From contig JAFARE010000006.1 in the NCBI GenBank assembly GCA_019245575.1, positions 1-53,204 on the forward strand: 53,204 nt of DNA, given 5' to 3'. The number at the start of each line of letters is the position of its first letter. Within the stretch, counting starts at the first letter, position 1. Below are positions 33,862-42,729 of the stretch, in pieces. Origin of the DNA: Candidatus Dormiibacterota bacterium (GTDB lineage: Bacteria; Chloroflexota; Dormibacteria; Aeolococcales; Aeolococcaceae). Below the pieces are notes generated by a model. The model was not told the DNA's origin. It ran no database searches and worked only from the letters and a program-made list of their open reading frames with translations. Both the position numbers and the translations under genes were made by a program.

Positions 33862-35449
33862 CGGATGTCCTCTCGTTCGCGTGCGGATGCCGTCGTCGTG
33901 GCCGCAGCAGGACCGGTCCGATTACGACGGCGACGACGGCGGCGGCCGCCAGTGCCAGCGGCAGCTGCGACGGCAGCGGCGCGCCCGCGGCAACACGTTC
34001 AGCCGCGAGGGCGAGCGACGCGCGCTGCTCGCTGGTCAGCGTCTTCACTATCTGGCCGTTGGACAGGGCAATCGTCCCCGTCAGGCCGCCACCCGGCACT
34101 GGCTGACCGCCGGTTGGTGTCAGGCCAGCGGTCGACGCGCCCGATGCGAGGCCAGAGTGTCCACCTGCACCACCACCGCTGGAAGCACCGCCGCCGCCGG
34201 AACCCCCTCCTCCGCCGCCGGCCGATCCGCCGGCGGCATTGGCGGTCACGGTCGGATTCGGACAATGTTGCTTGTCGATCGGCGGCGGAGCCGGCGCACC
34301 GGGGATTCGCGCCACCGCGGCGAAATCGGCCTGCACGAGATTCGGTGGCAGCGGCGAGTATCCGAGGGGAGTCGCTTCCTGCTGTCCGCCGCACGCGATG
34401 TAGATGATCCACGTCCCCAGCACGGCGCCCTTCGCCGGATCGAAGCCGGTGGTCTGGGTGATCATGTAGCTGTAGCTGGACATCGGATACGCGTTCGGCT
34501 CGGGAGCCGTGTAAACGGCGCTCAGGTCCTGGGTCAGGTCCGCGTGCAGCCGCGCGTGCGTCAGCGCCGTCGAAACGTCCTGCGAAAACACCTGCGGACC
34601 GTTGTTCGGGTCCACAGCGGACGGGACGAAGTTGCCGCTCGCGTTGCGCAGCCGTGCGATGGGGAAGGCCCGCCCAAAGGCATAGCCAGCCTCGACGTAC
34701 CCGATGGCCCCGGAGCCCAGCGAATCGTTGGCGACGAAGTTGGCAACACCGTCGGAGCCGCTCTGCTGAGCGCTCCCCGGGAACGGCGGCCATTGCGAGC
34801 ACGGAGCGGGGCATCCGTTGTTCGCAACGAATGCGTTCCACACACCCGGCGCCTGACTTGCCAGGTACAAGGAGAACTGTGCAGATGTACCCGAGCCGTC
34901 GGACCGTATGACAGGGATGATGCCGGTCTCGGTGATCGAGAGCCCGGGATTGAGCGCTTGGATCTCAGGGTCCTGCCAGCTCGTGATGGCGCCCGTGAAG
35001 ATCTTTGCCGCGGCGTCCGCGTTCAGGCGCAAGCTGGTGATGTGGGACCCGTCCGCAGCGTGGAGGTTGTACATCAGCGATGTGCCGCCCGCCACGTCGG
35101 GGAGGTACTGATACGACCGGTGCAGGTTCGACAGCTCAGCGGGCTGAAACGGTATCTCGCTCGCGGCGAAGTCGACCTGCCCGATCGAGAAGAAGGAGCG
35201 GCCGGCCGAGGACCCGACCCCCTGATAGTTGATCGAATAACCCTGCTGGGCGATGTCGGCACGCCATTGATCCAGCGCGATCTGCACCCATGTTGAACCG
35301 GCGCCCGTCACTGTGGGACCGTTCGCCGCGGCGTGGGTAACGGGCAGTGTCGCGACCACCCATGCTATGGGCGATGCGATGAGAAGCCGTGTCAACGCCC
35401 CCTTCCATCGAGGCACATCGCCCATGTGCTTGGCCCCCCTCTGAGTCAT
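33851..35449 (-). CDS. pstS: phosphate-binding protein PstS, surface-anchored form
   Basis: A 532-residue binding protein of the phosphate ABC transporter. A signal peptide (~20-42) is followed by typical PstS sequence: [76 protein letters not shown] and [11 protein letters not shown]. The SDGSGT segment contacts phosphate in known PstS. Unlike normal PstS (about 320-370 residues) it continues with a Gly/Ser-rich linker (~400-440), a helix near 500-520 and an Arg-rich tail. It should therefore be membrane- or wall-anchored, and its tail starts with [11 protein letters not shown] 35449 overlaps the pstB stop (ATGA) and follows GGGAGG. Confidence 0.9.
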   Translation of the reverse strand: MTQRGAKHMGDVPRWKGALTRLLIASPIAWVVATLPVTHAAANGPTVTGAGSTWVQIALDQWRADIAQQGYSINYQGVGSSAGRSFFSIGQVDFAASEIPFQPAELSNLHRSYQYLPDVAGGTSLMYNLHAADGSHITSLRLNADAAAKIFTGAITSWQDPEIQALNPGLSITETGIIPVIRSDGSGTSAQFSLYLASQAPGVWNAFVANNGCPAPCSQWPPFPGSAQQSGSDGVANFVANDSLGSGAIGYVEAGYAFGRAFPIARLRNASGNFVPSAVDPNNGPQVFSQDVSTALTHARLHADLTQDLSAVYTAPEPNAYPMSSYSYMITQTTGFDPAKGAVLGTWIIYIACGGQQEATPLGYSPLPPNLVQADFAAVARIPGAPAPPPIDKQHCPNPTVTANAAGGSAGGGGGGSGGGGASSGGGAGGHSGLASGASTAGLTPTGGQPVPGGGLTGTIALSNGQIVKTLTSEQRASLALAAERVAAGAPLPSQLPLALAAAAVVAVVIGPVLLRPRRRHPHANERTSDAS

Positions 35450-36303
35450 CCGAACCTCCCTGCGACGTAATCGGCGGTGCGGGAGTCGTCGGGGTTGCCG
35501 AAGATCTTCTCCGTCGGTCCCACCTCGACGATGCCACCCGGCATGCCTTCCTCCACCATGAAGAACGCGCAGCGGTTGGACACGCGCTGCGCCTGCTGCA
35601 TGTTGTGCGTCACGATCACGATGGTCACGTCCTTCGCGATGTCGCTGATGGTCTCCTCGATGCGCCGCGTCGAGGTCGGATCCAGGGCTGAGCAGGGTTC
35701 GTCCATCAGCAGCACAGCGGGTTTCACTGCCAGCGCACGTGCGATGCACAGGCGCTGCTGCTGGCCTCCCGAGAGGCTCCCTGCGGGTGCATGGAGCCGG
35801 TTCCGCACCTCCTTCCACAGCTCCGCCTGCTGGAGGCTGCGCTCGACGACCTGGTCCCGGTTCTTCGGCCTCTGGCCGGAGAGCCGCAGCCCCGAGAGCA
35901 CGTTGTCGTAGATGCTCATCGCCGGAAACGGGTTCGGCTTCTGAAAGACCATTCCGATCCTGCGTCGGGTGTCGATCGAACGCTGGCGCGGGCCGTAGAT
36001 GTCGACACCGTCGAGACACACCTCACCGGCAAGCTGCGCACCCGGCACCAGCTCGTGCATGCGATTGAGGATCCTGATGAAGGTCGACTTGCCGCATCCC
36101 GATGGACCGATGAGGGCCGTCACCTCGCTCGCCCTCATCTCGAGTGACACCCCGGCGAGGACGAGGTTCTCGCCGAACCACGCGCTCACACTCCGCGCCT
36201 CCAGCGTTGCGCTCTTCGTGACCGCGCGTGTGCCTACCAACTCCACGGCCCCCTCGCTCGCTGACGCTGCGAAGCCGCTCGCAATCGACTCGCTCGTGCT
36301 CAT
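35446..36303 (-). CDS. pstB: phosphate ABC transporter ATP-binding protein PstB
   Basis: A 285-residue ATPase that powers phosphate import through PstCA. It shows Walker A (GPSGCGKST), Q-loop ([10 protein letters not shown]), ABC signature (LSGGQQQRL), Walker B ([13 protein letters not shown]) and the switch His (IVTHNMQQA). QKPNPFP and the [13 protein letters not shown] stretch are characteristic of PstB rather than other ABC ATPases. The first ~35 residues are an extra polar leader. ATG 36303 overlaps the pstA stop, and its own stop overlaps the pstS start, both as ATGA. No phoU accompanies it in the window. Confidence 0.96.
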   Translation of the reverse strand: MSTSESIASGFAASASEGAVELVGTRAVTKSATLEARSVSAWFGENLVLAGVSLEMRASEVTALIGPSGCGKSTFIRILNRMHELVPGAQLAGEVCLDGVDIYGPRQRSIDTRRRIGMVFQKPNPFPAMSIYDNVLSGLRLSGQRPKNRDQVVERSLQQAELWKEVRNRLHAPAGSLSGGQQQRLCIARALAVKPAVLLMDEPCSALDPTSTRRIEETISDIAKDVTIVIVTHNMQQAQRVSNRCAFFMVEEGMPGGIVEVGPTEKIFGNPDDSRTADYVAGRFG

Positions 36304-37481
36304 GTGGCCCCCGCCTGCGCTGCCGCACGTGCCACGGCACGGCGCTCGCGGCGAACCGCGCGACGCTGCCGGTGCTCGACGGACATCAGGCTCCCGATCA
36401 CCCGTGCGCTCGTGAACAGCAGCAGCACGAGAAAGGTGAGCGTCAGCGCGGCAGACCACGCGCGTTGATACGGCCCGGTTCCCGGGTTGAACCTGATGTA
36501 CTCGTAGACGAACGCCGGCAGCGCTTCCTGGGGGCCATTCAGCGGATTGGCGTTCATCACCGACGCGCCGAAGGCCGTGAACAGCAATGGCGCGGTCTCC
36601 CCCACCGCACGCGCGATGCCCAGCACCACGGCGGTGATGAGTCCGCTCCGCGCCGTGGGCAACACCACGGAGACGGTGGTCCGCCACTCCGAGGCACCCA
36701 GCGCCAGAGCGCCCTCGCGCAGGCCCGAGGGGACGAGACGCAGGACTTCGAAGGAGGTGCGCGTGACCGTCGGCAACATCAGGATGGCCAGCGCAAGTGA
36801 AGCGCCCAGGCCATTGAACCCGCGGTTGAGCCCGATGACCCACACCGCGTAGATGAAGAGCCCGGCGACGATGGAGGGGACGCCGCTCATGGCGTCCACA
36901 AAGAGAAACACGGGCCGGCGCAAGGGACCGCCGATCTCGCTCAAGAAGACCGCGCAGAGGATCGCCAAGGGTACGGCGAACAGCACCGCTATGCCGACCT
37001 GTTCGAGCGTGCCGACGATCGCGTGCCCCACACCGCCGCACGACGCCGCCGACAGCTCACCACAGAACTGTGTCGTGGCGACGAAGAAGTGCGGAGAGAT
37101 CAGCGCCACACCCTTGTAGATCACAAAGCCGATGACGAGTCCGAGAGGGATGACCACCGCGGCTGCGCCGGTCGTGACGAGTGCTCCCATCAATGCGTCG
37201 CGCGCGGGGAGGCGGCCGCGCAACAGCAGCACCGCCGCCCAGTACATGGCCAAGAAGGTGAAATACCAGCAGACCACAAACCCGGGGATGCCCGAGAGCG
37301 GCAGGAGCATCGCGTAGACGACCCAGACAAGGGAGAACGAGGACAACATCGCGGCCCCCAGCACGAGCGCGTCGTCCAGCGAGAACGACCGTGGCCGCAG
37401 ACGTCGTTGCGCGCGGCCTCTCTCTGGTGCAGGGCCGGTGGGAGGCGGTTGCAGCGTGAGCGGCGCAGCCCCTGCTGTCAC
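36300..37481 (-). CDS. pstA: phosphate ABC transporter permease PstA
   Basis: A 393-residue membrane permease that pairs with PstC to form the phosphate channel. It starts at GTG 37481, overlapping the pstC stop as GTGA. Two or three extra N-terminal helices (~40-125) precede the standard permease core. The ABC-permease EAA loop is visible as [29 protein letters not shown], followed by [18 protein letters not shown], a strong PstA marker. The C terminus is an Arg/Ala-rich cytoplasmic tail. The extended N terminus is longer than in most PstA proteins. Confidence 0.95.
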   Translation of the reverse strand: MTAGAAPLTLQPPPTGPAPERGRAQRRLRPRSFSLDDALVLGAAMLSSFSLVWVVYAMLLPLSGIPGFVVCWYFTFLAMYWAAVLLLRGRLPARDALMGALVTTGAAAVVIPLGLVIGFVIYKGVALISPHFFVATTQFCGELSAASCGGVGHAIVGTLEQVGIAVLFAVPLAILCAVFLSEIGGPLRRPVFLFVDAMSGVPSIVAGLFIYAVWVIGLNRGFNGLGASLALAILMLPTVTRTSFEVLRLVPSGLREGALALGASEWRTTVSVVLPTARSGLITAVVLGIARAVGETAPLLFTAFGASVMNANPLNGPQEALPAFVYEYIRFNPGTGPYQRAWSAALTLTFLVLLLFTSARVIGSLMSVEHRQRRAVRRERRAVARAAAQAGAT

Positions 37482-38458
37482 AGCTCCACCCCGCTCCCGG
37501 AACGCGACCTGGCCACAATCATCGATGCCAGGAAGTTGACGACCAGCGTCACGCCGAACAGCGTCAGGCCCGCGGCCATCAATCCCGGGATGCCCAGCTG
37601 TGGCGACGCCTCCGAGAACTGCAAGGCGATGTGCGCGGCGATAGAGTTCGCACCCGACTGCAGGATCTGCGGAGAGACCGTGAAGATCGGCGATACGACC
37701 AGCGCCACAGCGATTGTCTCGCCCAGCGCGCGGCCGAGGCCGAGCATCGATCCACCGACGATGCCGCCGCGTCCGAACGGGATGACGACCGTGCGGATCA
37801 TCCCCCACTTGGTCGACCCCAGCGCCAGCGCCGCCTCCTTTTCTCCGGCGGGCGCCTGGGCGAACACCTCGCGCATGACGGAGGTGCAGATGGGCACCAC
37901 CATCAGCGACACGACGACGCCCACGACAAAGGCCGAGCCGGCGAAGTTGGTGTTGACCGTGGCAAATATCGGGACTCCGCCGAGATTTGCCGTCATCCAC
38001 TTGGACACCTGCACGAGAAGGGGCTCGAGGAAGATGAGGCCCCAGATGCCGTAGATAACGGAGGGAATCGCCGCCAGCAAGTCGACGAGTCCCCGCAACC
38101 AGTTGCGGACGAGGCGTGGCGCGTATTCATTGATGAAGAGCGCACACGCGATGGACACGGGCACCGCGATCACGAGGGCTATCAGAGCGATGATCACCGT
38201 CCAGTACAGCAGCGCCACGATCCCGAAGTGGTGTGTGGTGCCGTCGGGTTGCCACTTCAACGTCGTGAAGAAGGACGTACCTGCCTGCTGGAAGGCCGGG
38301 AGTGAACGTGCTACCAGAAACCCGCCGATGAGGACGAGGATCACAAGGGTCGTGAGACCCGCGCCCGTCGACACGCCGCGGAACACGCGATCCGGCCCCG
38401 TGCGCGTTTGCTTGATCCGACGGGGGACTGCCCCAAGCACCCCCGCGTTGACTGCCAT
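37478..38458 (-). CDS. pstC: phosphate ABC transporter permease PstC
   Basis: A 326-residue permease with six helices. It shows PAFQQAGTSFFTTLKWQP after helix 1, FINEYAPRLVRNWLRGLVDLLAAIPSVIYG, and the EAA loop GEKEAALALGSTKWGMIRTVVIPFGRGG followed by GLGRALGETIAVALV, all typical of PstC. ATG 38458 is preferred, with GGGGGA about ten bases upstream. A longer TTG start at 38488 would lie inside a stable hairpin and is less likely. It follows the first PstS-like gene, the normal order in pst operons. Confidence 0.94.
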   Translation of the reverse strand: MAVNAGVLGAVPRRIKQTRTGPDRVFRGVSTGAGLTTLVILVLIGGFLVARSLPAFQQAGTSFFTTLKWQPDGTTHHFGIVALLYWTVIIALIALVIAVPVSIACALFINEYAPRLVRNWLRGLVDLLAAIPSVIYGIWGLIFLEPLLVQVSKWMTANLGGVPIFATVNTNFAGSAFVVGVVVSLMVVPICTSVMREVFAQAPAGEKEAALALGSTKWGMIRTVVIPFGRGGIVGGSMLGLGRALGETIAVALVVSPIFTVSPQILQSGANSIAAHIALQFSEASPQLGIPGLMAAGLTLFGVTLVVNFLASMIVARSRSGSGVEL

Positions 38459-38484
38459 CGTATTGAGTTCCCCCAAGGAATTTG

Positions 38485-38531
38485 CCAACCCCCGGAGAGC
38501 CCGGCACGAGCCGGGCCCTCCTTGGGGTTGG
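38485..38531 (-). other. stem-loop between pstS-like gene and pstC
   Basis: CCAACCCC (38485-38492) pairs with GGGGTTGG (38524-38531), enclosing a second perfect stem GCCCGGC/GCCGGGC (38499-38505 with 38510-38516) around the loop ACGA. There is no T-run after it on the minus strand. It is therefore more likely an mRNA-stabilising or partially terminating hairpin that raises binding-protein levels over permease levels. Confidence 0.8.
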
Positions 38532-38544
38532 CTTGTGCCGGTGG

Positions 38545-39741
38545 CTAGTGCGTCGTCAGTCGGCAGTAATCGGAGTTCGGATCACCTCCACCAACTGGGC
38601 CGAGAGCGATCGGCACGAACCCCGACGCACTGATCGCGTTCGAGATGTCCGTGCGGAAGTTGACCAGCGTCACCGGATCGGTCGCGTGCTGGCCCGTCGG
38701 CTTGCAGATCCAGCCGTCGGGGCCGACGTAGTTGACGGCCGCCTGAGGTGAGTTGCCCGCCGCGCAGGAAACACAGATGACGTTGAACAAGAAGCGGCCG
38801 TACGGGAACGAGCCGTTGCTGATCGAGCCGGCCGTTGGGTTCACGCCGTCGATTGCTCCGAGCACCGCGTTATCGCGGCCGTGAACCTGCGTCTTCCAGA
38901 TGCCATACGAGAACGGCGCGATGGCGCCGGCCCGGTCGCCGTTGGACACGATCGTGGCGTTGCTGTTCTCCGGCGTGCTCTTGATGGTGCAGCTCTGCGT
39001 GCTCACCGGCTGGAAGCCGAGATACTGGGCGAATGTCTGCTCCGTACCCGAGCTTGTGGGAGGCAGGTACGGGACGATCGGCACGTTCTGCCCGCCCACC
39101 TGGCTCCAGTTGTTGATCTGACACTTGTAGATCGCCTGCAGCTGCGCCTGCGAGAGGCAGTCGCCGGCCCCGAACCCTGAGGTGACGCATGTGTTCGTGT
39201 TGTTCAGCACGTCGGGGTTCTGGTTGTTATTCATACCGTCGACCCCGGATGCGGTGGTGCCGTCGTCGAAGGCCTCCCACGAGATGCCGTCACGGGCGTA
39301 CGCGACGAAGTCCAGTCCGCTGCAGTCGCTGCTGCTGGGAACACGAGACGACCGTGCCCACGCGATGGGTGCATATGGTGGTGTGCCGCCTACCTGACAG
39401 AGCTGCTGGATGCCGCCGCCGGAACCGAGGAAGTACGCCTCGTGCACTTGGTCGTGCGCGTAGTTCTCTGTGGTTATCGTCCCGGCTGGGTCGGGCGACT
39501 GGCAGCTGAAGTCCTCAGGCTGGATCGACTGGTTCTGCGAGTTGGTGAACTTGAGTTGTTGACAGCCCGGACTGAACAGATAGATCCCATCGATCGCGTG
39601 CATCATGAACTGCGTCGTGTCCGAACCGCTGCCGACCAGGTCCTGCGCGACGGGACCTCCGCCGCTGCTCGCGTGCGCAATGGTTGGAGTCAGACCGAGC
39701 GCTGCGATCGCTGCGCCCGCCATGAACCATCCCTTTCTCAT
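38545..39741 (-). CDS. PstS-like substrate-binding protein, first gene of the operon
   Basis: A 398-residue exported protein with signal peptide (residues 1-24) and AGGAG ribosome site. The mature part begins DLVGSGSDTTQFMMHAIDGIY, like the TGAGST/GSDTT start of PstS-type binding proteins. It continues with YDFAR-like segments (PIAWARSSRVPSSSDCSGLDFVAYARDG), LSQAQLQAIYKCQINNWSQVGG (the PstS 'IFLG.I..W..' region) and a late GSFPYGRFLFNVI. Several Cys pairs suggest disulfides. No C-terminal anchor is visible, unlike the other two binding proteins of the locus. It probably delivers substrate to PstCAB; the exact ligand is unproven. Confidence 0.85.
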   Translation of the reverse strand: MRKGWFMAGAAIAALGLTPTIAHASSGGGPVAQDLVGSGSDTTQFMMHAIDGIYLFSPGCQQLKFTNSQNQSIQPEDFSCQSPDPAGTITTENYAHDQVHEAYFLGSGGGIQQLCQVGGTPPYAPIAWARSSRVPSSSDCSGLDFVAYARDGISWEAFDDGTTASGVDGMNNNQNPDVLNNTNTCVTSGFGAGDCLSQAQLQAIYKCQINNWSQVGGQNVPIVPYLPPTSSGTEQTFAQYLGFQPVSTQSCTIKSTPENSNATIVSNGDRAGAIAPFSYGIWKTQVHGRDNAVLGAIDGVNPTAGSISNGSFPYGRFLFNVICVSCAAGNSPQAAVNYVGPDGWICKPTGQHATDPVTLVNFRTDISNAISASGFVPIALGPVGGGDPNSDYCRLTTH

Positions 39742-40153
39742 GTCGTTGGTTTCTCCTCGATGTTGTGATGGATCGCTGCACGCACGAGCAAGCGCATTCT
39801 CGAAAAACCGGGATGGGCGACTGGTTATGAGAGTCCGGATGGAGTCCTTAGCGCTCGATTAAGGTTCGGCGCTTTGCTCACATCTCTTCACATCCTGCTC
39901 CGTTCGCTCTGCTCGATACGACACGGCGAGATCCTTAATGACGCGACAACGCGCTCGACACGTGCCAGCTCCTACTGTCGGCGTCGCACGACGACGAGCG
40001 CAGCGCGTCAACGACGGAGGGCAGAGACGGGGAGACACGACAGGCGCACACGCAACAACCAGCCGTGTCCCGTGTCACGCGCGGGACACCCACCCGCTGT
40101 GTCTGAGGGGACAGATCGCAGCGTAATCACGACACACACAGCAGGAGAACACA
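39742..40153. promoter_or_regulatory. divergent control region of the pst-exosortase operon and surface protein gene
   Basis: A 412-base region between divergent genes. It contains CCTTA/TAAGG arms (39846-39850 and 39860-39864), a tandem 10-base element TCACATCTCT/TCACATCCTG (39878-39897), another CCTTAA (39933-39938), and GAGTCCTTAGCGCT (39842-39855). The last matches 13 of 14 bases of a site upstream of the beta-propeller gene. These could be binding sites of a phosphate regulator such as PhoB/PhoP, but the spacing does not match a known Pho box exactly. Confidence 0.4.
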
Positions 40154-41212
40154 GTGAAGCAACCTTTCCGCCGGCGCTGGCCGGCGATCATCGGCTCAGC
40201 CATCGCGACGGCGGGCACACTGGCCGTGAGCACGGCCACGGTGGGTCACGCCTCCGGGGGTTCGGTGAGCAGCAAGGTCGCATACGTGTCCGACTTCAAC
40301 GGTTCGAGTAATGGCGGCTTTAACCTGTTCACCGACGGCCTGGGGCTGAACGCGGCGCCAGGTGGCGGCGCACCGCCCGGTTCCGGATCCTATTCGACGG
40401 CCTCGCCCGCCGGTTCACTCACGGTGACGGTCACCAACATCGACGTGAGCTCGCTGTCATCGTCGACCGCACTCAACGGCTACGACACGCTTGTCCTATA
40501 CGCCGCGTGCAACATCGGCAGCGATCCGGCGTGGATCAAGACCGTCAATGCCTTCTTTGATGGCGGCGGCAAGATCATCGTCATGGATTCGTCACAGTGC
40601 GCCAATGGCAATGGGGGCGACGCCGACTACAGCAAGTTCGAGAAGGCGTTCTCGGACACCTACAAGCTGCCAGAGCCCCACGACCCATTCGGTACGCCCG
40701 TGCCGGCAACGGGCTACACCTACACCGAGGCGGAGACGGGGCCTGCGCAGACCCTCACCAACCACCTGCCCGACTGCGGCACGGCACCGTGCAACGAGCC
40801 GGGCAATGCGCTCACCGATGCCATGGTGCTCAACCCCGAATCGAGCGGATGGTGCGAGTCACTCGGGGCAACCGACGCCAACAACGTGTCGGGTGCCGTC
40901 GAAGCGTATAACCACAATGCCAAGGGATCGGGCCTGATCGTCTACAACGGTGAGACCGTCGCCGCGCCGTCCTCGAACGGCAACGCGAGCGGCACCATCG
41001 CGCAGACGCAGAAGCATCTCCGACTCGTCTTCGACAACTTCCTCACGCAGCCCGTGAACAGTGACACTCTGCCCTGCAGCAACCCTGTCGGGCCTCAAAC
41101 CCAGGTTCCCGACCTGCCCCTGGTCGCTGTGCCCGCGGGTATCGGCGTCCTCGGCCTCGGTGCCTTTGTGGTGCCGGCATTCATCCGGCGACGCCGCAAC
41201 AGCACTCTCTGA
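40154..41212 (+). CDS. exported surface protein with C-terminal anchor/sorting-like tail
   Basis: A 352-residue protein with a signal peptide (residues ~10-33, ending VGHASGG). The body has a flavodoxin/ThuA-like flavour (VAYVSDFNG near 42, NGYDTLVLYAACN, VNAFFDGGGKIIVMDSSQC) and conserved Cys residues. It could be an amidotransferase-like binding or enzymatic domain. The tail reads VPDLPLVAVPAG, then a hydrophobic stretch, then RRRRNSTL, a three-part signal like those cut by exosortases. It is divergent from the pst-exosortase operon and ends before a strong hairpin. Its role as exosortase substrate is an inference from the tail and position. Confidence 0.75.
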   Translation: MKQPFRRRWPAIIGSAIATAGTLAVSTATVGHASGGSVSSKVAYVSDFNGSSNGGFNLFTDGLGLNAAPGGGAPPGSGSYSTASPAGSLTVTVTNIDVSSLSSSTALNGYDTLVLYAACNIGSDPAWIKTVNAFFDGGGKIIVMDSSQCANGNGGDADYSKFEKAFSDTYKLPEPHDPFGTPVPATGYTYTEAETGPAQTLTNHLPDCGTAPCNEPGNALTDAMVLNPESSGWCESLGATDANNVSGAVEAYNHNAKGSGLIVYNGETVAAPSSNGNASGTIAQTQKHLRLVFDNFLTQPVNSDTLPCSNPVGPQTQVPDLPLVAVPAGIGVLGLGAFVVPAFIRRRRNSTL

Positions 41213-41230
41213 CGGAGACCCGCTGAGAAG

Positions 41231-41261
41231 CGAGAGGCGGAGCGCCGTGCTCCGTCTCTCG
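41231..41261 (+). terminator. strong stem-loop after the surface protein gene
   Basis: CGAGAG-G-CGGAGC pairs with GCTCCG-T-CTCTCG around a five-base loop: twelve Watson-Crick pairs and one G-T pair, 19 bases after the stop codon. It lacks a T-run, so termination may need Rho or be partial. Confidence 0.7.
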
Positions 41262-41345
41262 GAAAGCGGTGGTGCGCTGAAACCGACGCAAAGCCTCAGC
41301 CGAGCCCCTCGGCCAGGGATCAGCCGGATCAATACATGAATGGAG

Positions 41346-41417
41346 AGCCGGCGGAGGGATTCGAACCCACGGCCCGCTGTTTACAAAACAGCCGCTCTAC
41401 CACTGAGCTACGCCGGC
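41346..41417 (-). tRNA. tRNA-Thr(TGT)
   Basis: A complete 72-base tRNA: acceptor GCCGGCG/CGCCGGC, D arm GCTC...GAGC, anticodon stem GCTGT/ACAGC around loop TTTGTAA (anticodon TGT), and a T arm with GGTTCGAATCC. CCA is not encoded. Its 3' half recurs at 22716-22756, so it is the probable integration target for the intervening 18.6 kb. Confidence 0.96.
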
Positions 41418-41430
41418 GCGTCCATACAGA

Positions 41431-41970
41431 TTAATCGTCGAGCGGCTCGCCGCGGCGCAGCGCCTCGAGGCGGCGGAGCACCGAAGGCGAGAGATGCTGC
41501 TCCACGCGCCGTGCACGATGCGCTTCAGAGCGCGCGCGTGATGCGTCGCGCGTGACCTCGGCCGCAGCCAGCGCCACCTCTTCCTCCAAGGCGCCGGGGC
41601 TCATCGTGGCCACACCCATGGCCCCCACGAGCGCGCGCTGCAGGCGGTCACCGGTGACCACGATCATCTCGCCGGCGGCGCCGCTGCGAGCCGCCTGGCT
41701 GGCGAGCCGCTCGATGACGTGGTCGGCTGACTGCGTTCGTGTGCCATAGCGGACGGTGACACCGTCCACCACCTCGAGCGGCTCGCCCCGCTCTTCCCGT
41801 GTGTGCGCGTCGAAGACCACGGTGATGGCCGCCCCGCTGCGGGCCGCATACTCCGCGAGTGCCACGAGCAGCTTGCGGCGCGACGCCTGGAGGCCCTGCT
41901 CCACAAGGGCTTTCTTGAGCGCAGGCCACGCGTGCACCACGTTGTACCCGTCGACGACGAGGTGCGGCAT
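41431..41970 (-). CDS. yacP: YacP/NYN-domain RNase-like protein
   Basis: A 179-residue protein with the NYN fold of the YacP (Rae1) family. It starts LVVDGYNVVHAWPALKKAL, where the first Asp is an expected metal ligand, continues with ITVVFDAHTREER and SADHVIERLA, and has MIVVTGDRLQRALVGAMG. In Bacillus the homologue Rae1 is a ribosome-associated endoribonuclease. ATG 41970 overlaps the rlmB stop (TGATG). The gene order cysS-rlmB-yacP is conserved in Gram-positive-type genomes, which supports the name. Confidence 0.9.
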   Translation of the reverse strand: MPHLVVDGYNVVHAWPALKKALVEQGLQASRRKLLVALAEYAARSGAAITVVFDAHTREERGEPLEVVDGVTVRYGTRTQSADHVIERLASQAARSGAAGEMIVVTGDRLQRALVGAMGVATMSPGALEEEVALAAAEVTRDASRARSEAHRARRVEQHLSPSVLRRLEALRRGEPLDD

Positions 41971-42701
41971 CAGCGCGCGAAGCCTCGCTGGCTCAGCACC
42001 TCGTACAGGAGCACCGCAGCCGATGCCCCCGCGTTGAGCGACGCAACGCGGCCGAGCATGGGGATGCGCACCAGCGCGTCGCAGCGCCGCCTGGTGAGGT
42101 CGTGGAGCCCAGCCCCCTCGCCACCCACCACGAGCGCCACCGGCACCGTGTAATCGAAGCTGTCGTAGCGCTGCTCGGCCGCGGCGTCCAACCCCACGCG
42201 CCACACGCCCGCGTCCTCGAGCACCTGCAGTGCCTGCGCCAGGTTGCCGGCCACCGCGACAGGCACGTGTTCGGTGGCGCCCGCCGCGGCCTTCGCCGCC
42301 GCCGGCGTCACCGCCGTGGAGCGATGTCGCGAGAGCACGATCCCGTCGGCGCCCGTCGCCTCCGCGGTGCGCGCGATGGCGCCCAGGTTCTGCGGGTCCT
42401 GGATGCCGTCGAGCACCAGCAGCAGCGCCGGTGTGCGCGCCCGCTCCACCAGCTGCTGCACCGACAGCGGCGGGCGCGCGTGGAAATATCCGGCAACGCC
42501 CTGGTGGTGCTCGGTGTGCGCGATGTCATCGAGACGCTGCCGCTGCACCGTCTCGACCAGGAGGGCGCGCGTTTCCGCCAGTGCGAGAATCTCGCTGAGT
42601 CGCGCGTCAGCGCGCACGCCGGCAGCGATGACGAGCTTGCGCGCGGGCCGCCCGGCGCGCAGGGCCTCGAGCACCGGGTTGCGGCCGTAGAGGATGTCCA
42701 C
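41970..42701 (-). CDS. rlmB: 23S rRNA (guanosine-2'-O-)-methyltransferase RlmB (SpoU/TrmH family)
   Basis: A 243-residue SPOUT methyltransferase, expected to methylate the ribose of G2251 in 23S rRNA. It begins DILYGRNPVLEALRAGR, typical of RlmB substrate-binding domains, and GTG 42701 is the matching start. The three SpoU motifs are present: NLGAIARTAEATGADGIVL, VALVVGGEGAGL and IPMLGRVASLNAGASAAVLLYE, forming the knotted SAM pocket. It sits 28 bases after cysS and overlaps yacP. Confidence 0.93.
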   Translation of the reverse strand: MDILYGRNPVLEALRAGRPARKLVIAAGVRADARLSEILALAETRALLVETVQRQRLDDIAHTEHHQGVAGYFHARPPLSVQQLVERARTPALLLVLDGIQDPQNLGAIARTAEATGADGIVLSRHRSTAVTPAAAKAAAGATEHVPVAVAGNLAQALQVLEDAGVWRVGLDAAAEQRYDSFDYTVPVALVVGGEGAGLHDLTRRRCDALVRIPMLGRVASLNAGASAAVLLYEVLSQRGFAR

Positions 42702-42729
42702 CGCCGGACTCAGCCCGCGACGAGCGCGG

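Noticed and set aside
39878..39897. Tandem TCACATC repeat as a Pho box
   Set aside because: The period is 10 rather than the 11 expected for PhoB/PhoP-type boxes; kept only as a possible operator.
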